6,175 nucleotides of DNA from JAVBKP01 sp031553975 (GCA_031553975.1 JAVBKP010000071.1:1-6175), one strand, 5' to 3'; positions 1-5,158 are shown, numbered from the stretch's first letter. Notes: generated from the letters alone by a model not told the origin. Made by a program: numbers and translations.

Positions 1-1
1 T

Positions 2-53
2 GGGGACGGTTCTAGATTGCTGACCTATCGGTCAACAATCTAGAACCGTCCCC
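2..53. repeat. Palindromic repeat, copy 1 (52 nt, GGGGACGGTTC-type)
   Basis: This is a near-perfect inverted repeat. The outer arms of 18 nt (GGGGACGGTTCTAGATTG and its exact reverse complement) enclose one C/A mismatch, an inner TGACC/GGTCA stem and a TATC loop. It lies just downstream of the exporter pair, whose stop codon is at 74. A second, diverged copy is inside dsdA at 1469-1523, which shows that this is a dispersed element and not just a local terminator. On the plus strand the hairpin is followed by TTTT, so it could also act as a terminator for a gene left of the window. The type resembles REP/MITE-like small non-autonomous palindromes. Assignment to a named family is not possible from the sequence alone. 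Confidence 0.9.
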
Positions 54-73
54 TTTTGCGTTATTTTTTTGTC

Positions 74-508
74 CTACCCTATTTTCACTTTCCTAGCAAA
101 AAGTGTTCTGCTCAGTGACGTCACTGCTATTATGCCCATGGCAATAGATCCAGCGATCATCAATGTGCTGTAAGCTGTAGTGGCTGCCGCAGAGACATCG
201 TTCCTAAAGGCTAGCAGCATCATTTTGTACATGCCCCCACCGGGTACAATGGGTATTAAACCAGCTACGAGAAATAGTGTTGCTGGTTTTTTGTATATTC
301 TGGCCATGATTTCCGCGCAAAGTGAAATTGTCATGCTGGAAAAAAAGGCAGCGCCAAATCCAGAATAGGGAAATACTAGGAGGTATACCAAGTATCCTAA
401 CCCGCCGGTTAATCCTGCAAGAAATATGTTCTTGCCTCTGACGTTAAAAATGATTGCAAAGGCGACACTGGCAATGATGGCCGCGATTACACGAATTGCT
501 ATTTCCAT
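74..508 (-). CDS. Threonine/serine exporter, small membrane subunit (ThrE_2 / YjjB-like)
   Basis: This 144-residue, very hydrophobic protein has about four membrane segments (roughly residues 4-22, 28-48, 76-98 and 112-132). It carries the signature of the ThrE_2 (DUF3815, YjjB-like) family: a stretch around residues 58-95 with SSMTISLCAEIMAR followed by KKPATLF and GLIPIVPGGGMY. In Corynebacterium, ThrE is one fused protein. In many Firmicutes and in E. coli YjjP/YjjB the two halves are separate, as here. Together with the upstream partner it should form an inner-membrane exporter of threonine/serine or, in some YjjPB-type systems, succinate. The start is supported by an AGGAG at 516-520, 7 nt from the ATG, which overlaps the stop codon of the upstream gene and implies translational coupling. 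Family assignment is firm; the substrate is inferred. Confidence 0.88.
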   Translation of the reverse strand: MEIAIRVIAAIIASVAFAIIFNVRGKNIFLAGLTGGLGYLVYLLVFPYSGFGAAFFSSMTISLCAEIMARIYKKPATLFLVAGLIPIVPGGGMYKMMLLAFRNDVSAAATTAYSTLMIAGSIAMGIIAVTSLSRTLFARKVKIG

Positions 509-518
509 ATTCTCACTC

Positions 519-1289
519 CTATCCTAAAAAATTGTATACAAGACCAGCTCCTGCCCCGAGTGCTGCTGCTATAAAAATTGCTTCAATGCTTCTATTCGTA
601 CCCGATACCATATCTCCTGCCGCAATGTCCCTAATGGCGTTGGTCATCATCAGCCCTGGCACCAACAGCATCAATATGGATATGGTGATAATATCCCCAT
701 GGGTTCCAATGCCTATCCTCGCTGACATGGTGCCGAAAAATGCAGATATCATACCGCCAATTAAATTCACAAAGAATGGATTTAACTTTGACTGGTTGAG
801 GAAAGACACCAACACTCTTAAAATGCCCCCCGCTACGGTAGCACATATCATATCCTGTATATCTCCTGCAAAGGCTATGGCAAAAGAACCTGCTGCAAGG
901 GCACATGCCAAAACCATTACGATTCCTTTATAGGCAGCAGTAGCCTCGATTCCTCTCAGATGATTCTCTGCTTCTAGGATATCTGGTATGTTGGATGCCA
1001 ATGAACGGGAAAAATCATTGAGCTTGTCTACCTTGCTTAAATCAGTCTGATTAGGCCGGATCAACCGCATCACCGTATAAGCCTTGTCGTCGTCTCCAAT
1101 GAGAGATACAGTGATCATACCTGGTGTTGCATAACACTGGCAGTCTTTCGCCCCATAAATCTTCGCTATATATGGCACCATTTCCTCAGCCCTGTATATC
1201 TCTCCGCCACTTTCTAGCATAATACGTCCTGCCAGAACAGAAAGTTTTAATATTTTATTATATTCTAAATCTAGGCTTGCTTGATCCAT
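519..1289 (-). CDS. Threonine/serine exporter, large subunit (ThrE / DUF1212, YjjP-like)
   Basis: This 256-residue protein has a soluble N-terminal domain (about residues 1-115) containing the typical motif MLESGGEIYRAEEM (residues 24-37), related to the SGAETYR motif of ThrE. About five membrane segments follow (roughly 120-140, 144-162, 171-190, 198-216 and 234-253). The family hallmark PGLMMTNAIRDIAAGDMVSG sits at residues 211-230. It matches the N-terminal half of the ThrE/YjjP family and needs the small subunit encoded 10 nt downstream. The expected role is export of serine/threonine by a secondary, proton-coupled mechanism, which is family knowledge and not visible here. The start ATG at 1289 is preceded by GGAGG (1299-1303) at 9 nt. 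Divergence from dsdA, which degrades D-serine, fits a role in controlling intracellular serine. Substrate specificity is not proven by sequence. Confidence 0.9.
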   Translation of the reverse strand: MDQASLDLEYNKILKLSVLAGRIMLESGGEIYRAEEMVPYIAKIYGAKDCQCYATPGMITVSLIGDDDKAYTVMRLIRPNQTDLSKVDKLNDFSRSLASNIPDILEAENHLRGIEATAAYKGIVMVLACALAAGSFAIAFAGDIQDMICATVAGGILRVLVSFLNQSKLNPFFVNLIGGMISAFFGTMSARIGIGTHGDIITISILMLLVPGLMMTNAIRDIAAGDMVSGTNRSIEAIFIAAALGAGAGLVYNFLG

Positions 1290-1304
1290 TGTGTTTCGCC
1301 TCCT

Positions 1305-1337
1305 TTTTTGTTATTATACAATATAGTATAACAAAAA
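1305..1337. promoter_or_regulatory. Inverted repeat in the divergent exporter/dsdA control region, candidate operator
   Basis: Nine-nucleotide arms TTTTTGTTA (1305-1313) and TAACAAAAA (1329-1337) are exact reverse complements. Inside them, TAC (1317-1319) pairs with GTA (1326-1328), with a 3-nt bulge (TTA) on the left side. It sits in the roughly 80-bp gap between two divergently transcribed genes and overlaps the predicted exporter promoter. That is the usual place for a repressor or activator site serving both genes. The AT-rich composition means part of the symmetry could be chance. Confidence 0.4.
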
Positions 1338-1347
1338 TTTTAGTCAA
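1320..1347 (-). promoter_or_regulatory. Probable promoter of the exporter operon
   Basis: On the minus strand a -35-like TTGACT (1347-1342) is followed after 16 nt by a -10-like TATATT (1325-1320), 31 nt upstream of the exporter start codon. A perfect TATAAT also occurs at 1318-1313, but at poor spacing (23 nt) from this -35. The promoter overlaps the inverted repeat at 1305-1337. A clear plus-strand -35 for dsdA was not found, although TATAAC at 1327-1332 could be its -10. Confidence 0.45.
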
Positions 1348-1359
1348 TTGCTAACAGAT

Positions 1360-1364
1360 GGAGG
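1360..1364 (+). promoter_or_regulatory. Ribosome binding site that fixes the dsdA start
   Basis: GGAGG lies 5 nt before the ATG at 1370. The alternative in-frame ATG at 1358 overlaps this Shine-Dalgarno sequence and has no such site of its own at proper distance. The start is therefore better placed at 1370, giving an N-terminus MSISIDMLRKQHPLVK. Confidence 0.8.
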
Positions 1365-1369
1365 AATTT

Positions 1370-2734
1370 ATGAGTATCTCAATAGATATGCTGAGAAAAC
1401 AACACCCCTTGGTGAAAAAACTGGAGGACTGCGAGGAGTTCTTGTGGCTCAATCCCAAACATGCAGTTGGGGACGGTTCTAAACTGCATGTGACCGAACG
1501 GTCAGCAATTTTGAACCGTCCCCAATCGCCACTTACCCATACAGATATAAAGGATGCCTCTGACAGGTTAGTGCGCTTCGCGCCTTATATCATGAAAAGT
1601 TTTCCTGAAACTGAGGCAAGCGGAGGTATCATTGAGTCTCCTTTGGTAGAGATTCCAAACATGAAAAATGCATTGGAAAATAAGTACAATGCATCTATTC
1701 CTGGAAAAGTTATGCTCAAATGTGACAGCCACCTTCCTATCTCTGGTTCTATCAAGGCTAGGGGCGGCATCTACGAAGTGTTAAAATTGGCAGAAAAAAT
1801 TGCCTTAGAAAAAGGGCTTTTGTCCTTAGACGATGATTATTCTATATTGTGCGAAGAAAGGTTCAAATCGCTATTTGGTCAATACAGCGTGGCTGTAGGC
1901 TCCACAGGCAATCTTGGTCTAAGCATAGGGATAATCAGTGCCAAATTGGGATTCAAGGTCACTGTGCATATGTCTGCCGATGCAAGGCAGTGGAAAAAGG
2001 ATTTGTTACGCGCTAAAGGCGTTACTGTTATCGAATATCCTGATGATTATGAAAAAGCAGTAGCCGAAGGAAGACGCCAAGCGGCAGCTGACCCAATGTG
2101 CCACTTTGTAGATGATGAGGCGTCTTCCGACTTGTTCTTAGGCTACTCCGTGGCCGCAGGCCGATTGGCCCGACAACTTGATGCCCATGGCATCACAGTT
2201 GACACCGCGCACCCGTTATTTGTCTACCTTCCCTGCGGTGTGGGAGGCGGCCCCGGAGGGGTGGCCTTCGGCCTATATGAACAGTTCGGCGAATATGTTC
2301 ATTCTTTTTTCGCCGAACCTACCCATGCCCCTTGTATGACACTGGGCATGATGACAGGGCTTCACAATGAAATCTCCGTAGGAGATATTGGATTGGACGG
2401 CAAGACAGCTGCCGACGGACTAGCCGTAGGCAGGGCTTCAGGGCTAGTAGGCACCATGATGGAGCCCATCCTAGATGGCTGCTTCACAGTAGAAGACCAT
2501 GCACTTTATCCTCTGTTAACTATGCTAAAAGACAGTGAAAACATCGCCATCGAGCCTTCCGCCTGTGCCGGAATCCCAGGCATTTTCCACATAACAAAAG
2601 CCACAGACTATTTACAGTCCCATGGCCTAAAAGAACATATGGAAAATGCGACACACATCATTTGGGCCACAGGCGGTAGCATGGTGCCCGATACTGAAAT
2701 GGATGACTATTACAAAAAAGGCTACCTAGATTAA
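1370..2734 (+). CDS. dsdA: D-serine dehydratase (D-serine ammonia-lyase) with an in-frame repeat-encoded insertion
   Basis: This 454-residue cytosolic PLP enzyme converts D-serine to pyruvate and ammonia. It is collinear with E. coli DsdA (442 residues) almost throughout. The PLP lysine is K129 in SGSIKARGG. The phosphate-binding and active-site loops are seen as VAVGSTGNLGLSIG (residues 174-187) and PCGVGGGPGGVAFG (288-301). FAEPTHAPCM (314-323) and TAADGLAVGRASG (346-358) are strongly conserved. The C-terminal HIIWATGGSMVP (429-440) matches the family. The N-terminal stretch between WLNP (26-29) and LTHTDIKDA (55-63) is about 12 residues longer than in E. coli. Its residues 34-51 are encoded by a GGGGACGGTTC-type palindromic repeat. 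All catalytic motifs are intact and no frameshift is visible, so the enzyme is probably functional. It faces a divergent exporter pair and converges on the nuclease gene to its right. Confidence 0.95.
   Translation: MSISIDMLRKQHPLVKKLEDCEEFLWLNPKHAVGDGSKLHVTERSAILNRPQSPLTHTDIKDASDRLVRFAPYIMKSFPETEASGGIIESPLVEIPNMKNALENKYNASIPGKVMLKCDSHLPISGSIKARGGIYEVLKLAEKIALEKGLLSLDDDYSILCEERFKSLFGQYSVAVGSTGNLGLSIGIISAKLGFKVTVHMSADARQWKKDLLRAKGVTVIEYPDDYEKAVAEGRRQAAADPMCHFVDDEASSDLFLGYSVAAGRLARQLDAHGITVDTAHPLFVYLPCGVGGGPGGVAFGLYEQFGEYVHSFFAEPTHAPCMTLGMMTGLHNEISVGDIGLDGKTAADGLAVGRASGLVGTMMEPILDGCFTVEDHALYPLLTMLKDSENIAIEPSACAGIPGIFHITKATDYLQSHGLKEHMENATHIIWATGGSMVPDTEMDDYYKKGYLD
1469..1523. repeat. Palindromic repeat, copy 2 (55 nt), inside the dsdA coding sequence
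   Basis: The ends GGGGACGGTTC and GAACCGTCCCC (11 nt, exact complements) match copy 1 at 2-53. Flanking TT and AA extend the pairing to 13 bp (1467-1525). The centre keeps the TGACC/GGTCA inner stem, here with loop GAAC. Compared with copy 1 it has an extra 3 nt (ATG, unpaired) in the left arm and several substitutions. It is read in frame from its first base as GDGSKLHVTERSAILNRP (DsdA residues 34-51). No clear target-site duplication is seen. Confidence 0.9.
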
Positions 2735-2742
2735 AGTAGCCT
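2713..2742 (-). terminator. Rho-independent terminator of the Rpn nuclease gene, overlapping the dsdA 3' end
   Basis: Arms AGGCTAC (2719-2725) and GTAGCCT (2736-2742) are exact complements around a 10-nt loop. Read on the minus strand the stem is followed by six T (complement of A 2714-2719), 16 nt after the nuclease stop codon. That is a standard intrinsic terminator. Read on the plus strand the same stem covers the dsdA stop codon (2732-2734) but has only a weak T tract after it, so it would end dsdA transcripts less well. Confidence 0.75.
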
Positions 2743-2758
2743 CCTTAGATTATTAGCT

Positions 2759-3622
2759 CTATGTTTCTCTATTTTGATGGTTCAATGCATTTACTTTTTC
2801 TATGGTGAGTCCTGTTACATCCGCAATTTCCTCAACTGGCATATTTTTTGCAAGTAGTTTTTTGGCTGTTTCTAGGGCTTTTTGCTTTGCTCCTTCTTCT
2901 CTCGCCTCTTCTTGCCAGATTTCTTTTGCATCGTCAATGTTAAATTCAGTGAATAACATGTTAATTACCTCACTTCCGTTCTTTTGTAGAAAATCAACAA
3001 GTATTTTGTTCTTAATGCAGTATTCAATTGCCTCTTTCACTGCATCCTCTAAGCTCTTGCCTCTTTCCTTGTTTTCTCTTATTTTTGCAATAAATATGGC
3101 ATAATCATCTAGGGTTTTGCTCTTCCCAGCCATCTCTTGGTTATGTCCCTTATTGATATTGTACACTTTCACAACAAGTTCTAATTCAATATTCTCGCTT
3201 ACATCCTGAAAGGCATCTGACAGCTTCAACACCATTTGGTCTGGAAATTCTCCTGCTCTTTGCTCTCCGTTATATAAAACAATAAACTCGGGCGTAGGTA
3301 TCTTGATTAGACTAGTTCTATATATGTCTTTGTTTGATATTATTTTCTCATAAATACGGCTAATATACAACAAGAATCTCAATGGCATATTTTCATTGAT
3401 GGTGGATTGATGTTCAATTAAAATTACTAGCTTGCCATCAATTGTGAATGACAGATCGTTGATGCGGTCCAGAAATAGTGCGTTTTGCAATGTGTTGATT
3501 TCAATTTTTGTGTTTGACGAATAATTTGTGCCTTCTATGGCATTGTACAACTCGATTAGTTTTTCTTTCTCCTTAAAAAGCAGTGTAAACACGCTATCTT
3601 TGTTCTTTTGGTTCGCTTTCAT
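2759..3622 (-). CDS. Rpn-family PD-(D/E)XK nuclease / putative transposase-like protein
   Basis: This 287-residue protein belongs to the Rpn/YhgA-like group of PD-(D/E)XK proteins, often annotated as recombination-promoting nuclease or putative transposase (PDDEXK_2 type). The N-terminal KDSVFTLLFKEKEKLIELYN (residues 8-27) is typical of the group. The nuclease core shows NDLSF with D56 and the strand VILIEHQST (residues 66-74), where E70 and Q72 make the ExQ form of the active site. The C-terminal tail (about 235-287) is charged, starting EEAREEGAKQKALETAKKLL and followed by MPVEEIADVTGLTIEKVNAL (261-280), a helix-turn-helix-like segment common in these proteins. The E. coli Rpn proteins are DNA endonucleases that promote RecA-independent recombination; whether this protein does so is inference. 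It stands alone with its own terminator, and the start ATG has a modest AAGGGA site before it. Confidence 0.87.
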   Translation of the reverse strand: MKANQKNKDSVFTLLFKEKEKLIELYNAIEGTNYSSNTKIEINTLQNALFLDRINDLSFTIDGKLVILIEHQSTINENMPLRFLLYISRIYEKIISNKDIYRTSLIKIPTPEFIVLYNGEQRAGEFPDQMVLKLSDAFQDVSENIELELVVKVYNINKGHNQEMAGKSKTLDDYAIFIAKIRENKERGKSLEDAVKEAIEYCIKNKILVDFLQKNGSEVINMLFTEFNIDDAKEIWQEEAREEGAKQKALETAKKLLAKNMPVEEIADVTGLTIEKVNALNHQNRET

Positions 3623-3663
3623 GGTTCCCTTCTTTCCCCTTTTGTTTTAGATGGTTTAAATTA

Positions 3664-3692
3664 ATATTACCATATATTTTTATACATTTCAA
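3664..3692 (-). promoter_or_regulatory. Possible promoter of the Rpn nuclease gene
   Basis: On the minus strand TTGAAA (3692-3687) is followed after 17 nt by TAATAT (3669-3664), in a very AT-rich stretch about 40 nt upstream of the start codon. The low complexity makes chance matches likely. Confidence 0.35.
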
Positions 3693-3706
3693 CCATATTT
3701 TTACAT

Positions 3707-3749
3707 TTTATTTGTACTGACACTGATTAATCAGCGGAGTACAAATAAA
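3707..3749. repeat. 43-nt nested palindrome
   Basis: Outer arms TTTATTTGTACT (3707-3718) and AGTACAAATAAA (3738-3749) are exact 12-nt complements. Inside is a second perfect 12-nt palindrome, CTGATTAATCAG (3723-3734), offset by GACA on the left and CGG on the right. It is neither a typical terminator (no T tract on a gene's 3' side) nor within a gene. It marks the border between AT-rich DNA on its left and the GC-rich block on its right. The two-level architecture (long outer stem, short inner palindrome) resembles that of the GGGGACGGTTC repeats, but the sequence is unrelated. Confidence 0.8.
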
Positions 3750-3754
3750 TTTAA

Positions 3755-3902
3755 ATGGGTATTTGGCTGTCACGGGGGGGGGATAGCCTGACCGGCGGAA
3801 TCTGCACATCCAGCATAACTGCCAGCGTAGCTGAGGGGACCTGCAGGCCAATATTTGCAGAATGGGAGCAGGAATTGCAGAAATGCCATCATAAATGGAA
3901 GT
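3755..3902. other. GC-rich block without an identifiable gene, with a run of nine G
   Basis: By my count 3771-3850 is about 65% G+C, against an AT-rich stretch immediately to its left. It holds a G9 tract (3774-3782) and an 8-nt direct repeat TTGCAGAA (3855-3862 and 3875-3882). A plus-strand frame opens at an ATG at 3755 (MGIWLSRGGDSLTGG...) and runs on to 4072 across the next gene, but it has no ribosome binding site and starts right after stop codons. A minus-strand frame is open for about 45 codons (3888 down to 3751). Neither matches a family I recognise. The block may be the remnant of a gene or mobile element, or an RNA. The composition shift is observed; the origin is unknown. Confidence 0.5.
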
Positions 3903-4208
3903 CTAATCAAACATCTCTGATTTTTGTTTTATATAATAAGACAACGCTAGAAAGTCTTTATCATTGTTCTCAATATAATCATCGCCGAATTTTTCCATTC
4001 GGCGTTCTTTTGTTATTTCTACGACTTTGTCAATCATGGAGGCCCTCACTTGCTTTGGCAGCTTGGCCCTAGTGACTTCCGATTTTAGGCTCTCCACCCA
4101 TGTAGCGATTTGATCTGCCTTTTGTGGACTAAAGTCCTCTTGCCATTCGTTGGCTAGGATACGACAAATCTTATCAAAACTCATTTTTCCAAGTTGCTTT
4201 TTTGCCAT
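3903..4208 (-). CDS. Conserved-looking hypothetical protein, 101 residues
   Basis: I do not recognise this protein. It is small, charged and soluble, with no signal peptide or membrane segment. It begins MAKKQLGKMSFDKICRIL and is likely all-helical. A central stretch of basic and acidic residues (about 38-75, with LPKQVRASMIDKVVEITKER) could form a long amphipathic helix. The C-terminal end KDFLALSYYIKQKSEMFD has paired tyrosines. It is believable as a real gene because an AGAGAGGTGA ribosome binding site lies 4 nt before the ATG, an upstream TTGAAA/TACTAT promoter is present, and a palindrome sits in its promoter. It is divergent from the TIM-barrel gene at 4322, so the two may share control. 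No clear terminator follows its stop codon. Confidence 0.7.
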   Translation of the reverse strand: MAKKQLGKMSFDKICRILANEWQEDFSPQKADQIATWVESLKSEVTRAKLPKQVRASMIDKVVEITKERRMEKFGDDYIENNDKDFLALSYYIKQKSEMFD

Positions 4209-4223
4209 GGTTCACCTCTCTCT

Positions 4224-4259
4224 AATAAAATCTCCATACTATATAGTACAGATTTTATT
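4224..4259. promoter_or_regulatory. Bulged 36-nt palindrome between divergent genes, candidate operator
   Basis: Outer arms AATAAAATCT (4224-4233) and AGATTTTATT (4250-4259) are exact 10-nt complements. They flank a perfect 12-nt palindrome TACTATATAGTA (4237-4248), with CCA on the left and C on the right unpaired. It covers the predicted -10 of the 101-residue gene and lies just upstream of the promoter region of the TIM-barrel gene, so a dimeric regulator binding here could control both. Its position between two start codons argues against a terminator. Confidence 0.5.
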
Positions 4260-4271
4260 GGGATTTTTCAA
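4243..4271 (-). promoter_or_regulatory. Probable promoter of the 101-residue hypothetical gene
   Basis: On the minus strand TTGAAA (4271-4266) and TACTAT (4248-4243) are spaced by 17 nt and lie about 35 nt upstream of the start codon. The -10 is part of the TACTATATAGTA palindrome. Confidence 0.45.
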
Positions 4272-4294
4272 CACAAATATGATAAACTTATTAT
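4265..4294 (+). promoter_or_regulatory. Possible promoter of the TIM-barrel gene
   Basis: TTTTCA (4265-4270) and TATTAT (4289-4294) are spaced by 18 nt, leaving a short leader that holds AGGAGG (4310-4315), 6 nt from the ATG at 4322. A second -10-like TATGAT (4278-4283) lacks a good -35. Confidence 0.35.
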
Positions 4295-4321
4295 ATAGCA
4301 TTCACTTTTAGGAGGATTCTC

Positions 4322-5089
4322 ATGACAAAAAATATTAAAGATAAGCTGTATTTTTCCGCTATGGCTGAAGATGCCTACGAATTGGCGCGAAAGTATAATG
4401 TAGGGGTAGAGGTCAATGCTCTTTGCGTCTCAACGGTGCTAGATGATTTTTCATCAACAAAACATGCCATCAAAGCAGATATGGCTGGCATCAATCGATT
4501 TACCGCCCATGGCATATTCAATGACTTAATTCCTGCTGCCATGGATCCCGAGATTCGCAAGGTAGTTATGAATCGGTTTAATGCCGTCTTTCATGCGGTG
4601 ACTGAATTAGAGATTCATCGTGTGGTATTCCATAGCGGATGGTTTCCTAACACATATTTTCCTGAGATTTGGGTTGAAAATTCTAAAAGGTTCTGGTCGG
4701 AATTTATGTCCGATAAACCACCAGATTTCAACATCATGATAGAGAACGCCTATGATTTTGGACCGGACCTGCTTTGCAGGCTCATAGACGTACTTGATGA
4801 TGCTAGAATCAAAATCTGTCTTGACCTAGGTCATATCAACACTTTTTCAAAAACAACACTTCCAAACTGGATACATACGCTGGGAGATAGGATTGGTCAT
4901 GTCCACATGCATAGCAACGATGCTGATGGCGACAAGCATTGGGCATTCGCTAAAGGCACTGTAGACATTAAATACGCCCTAGATGCCATATCAGAATGTG
5001 CGCCTAACGCTACATTTTGCATTGAGACACGGGATAATGTGAGTGAATCTATACAATGGCTTGTGAGGGATGGGTATTTGATTTTGTAA
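4322..5089 (+). CDS. Sugar phosphate isomerase/epimerase-like TIM-barrel protein (AP endonuclease 2 superfamily)
   Basis: This 255-residue cytosolic protein has the xylose-isomerase-like TIM-barrel fold (AP_endonuc_2 family, PF01261). Strand-end residues of the metal site are visible: E30 in VGVEVNAL, H63 in TAHGIF, H104 in VVFHSGWFP, E141 in IMIENAYD, D168 and H171 in CLDLGHIN, H195 or H197 in HVHMHSND, and E235 in CIETRD. The E141/D168/H195-197/E235 set is what isomerases, epimerases and endonuclease IV-like members of this fold use to hold divalent metal. The length is near the usual size for single-domain members. The substrate cannot be read from the sequence, and sugar epimerase, inosose-type or repair-related activity are all possible. 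It has a strong AGGAGG site at 6 nt, is divergent from the 101-residue gene, and is followed by a bidirectional terminator shared with tdh. Confidence 0.82.
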   Translation: MTKNIKDKLYFSAMAEDAYELARKYNVGVEVNALCVSTVLDDFSSTKHAIKADMAGINRFTAHGIFNDLIPAAMDPEIRKVVMNRFNAVFHAVTELEIHRVVFHSGWFPNTYFPEIWVENSKRFWSEFMSDKPPDFNIMIENAYDFGPDLLCRLIDVLDDARIKICLDLGHINTFSKTTLPNWIHTLGDRIGHVHMHSNDADGDKHWAFAKGTVDIKYALDAISECAPNATFCIETRDNVSESIQWLVRDGYLIL

Positions 5090-5120
5090 TAAAATTTTCT
5101 TAAACTGGACCTTATTATAC

Positions 5121-5155
5121 AAAAGGGCATCCCTTGTCATGAGGGATGCCCTTTT
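5121..5155. terminator. Bidirectional intrinsic terminator between the TIM-barrel gene and tdh
   Basis: Fourteen-nucleotide arms AAAAGGGCATCCCT (5121-5134) and AGGGATGCCCTTTT (5142-5155) are exact complements around a 7-nt loop. The stem has a GC-rich core with T tracts on both strands. It sits 32 nt after the TIM-barrel stop codon and 3 nt after the tdh stop codon, so it can end transcripts of both convergent genes. Confidence 0.93.
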
Positions 5156-5158
5156 GCA

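Noticed and set aside
496..933. Plus-strand 145-residue frame across the exporter genes
   Set aside because: It is a shadow of the minus-strand exporter gene, which has clear family motifs; the frame has no motif or ribosome binding site.
1358..1369. Upstream ATG giving a 458-residue DsdA
   Set aside because: This ATG overlaps the GGAGG at 1360-1364 that serves the ATG at 1370, and it has no ribosome binding site of its own.
2..1523. The two repeats as part of a CRISPR array
   Set aside because: Only two copies about 1.4 kb apart, each a long palindrome, with genes and no regular spacers between them.
2759..3622. The Rpn-family protein as the enzyme that mobilises the GGGGACGGTTC repeat
   Set aside because: Nothing in the sequence links them. 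The repeat ends do not flank the gene, and palindromes of this type are usually moved by tyrosine-type transposases, not by PD-(D/E)XK nucleases.
3755..4072. Plus-strand 105-residue reading frame as a gene
   Set aside because: It has no ribosome binding site, changes composition midway, and its second half runs antisense through the better supported gene at 3903-4208.
4897..5130. Minus-strand 77-residue frame overlapping the TIM-barrel 3' end and the terminator
   Set aside because: It is antisense to a well-supported gene, begins within a strong terminator, and lacks a ribosome binding site.
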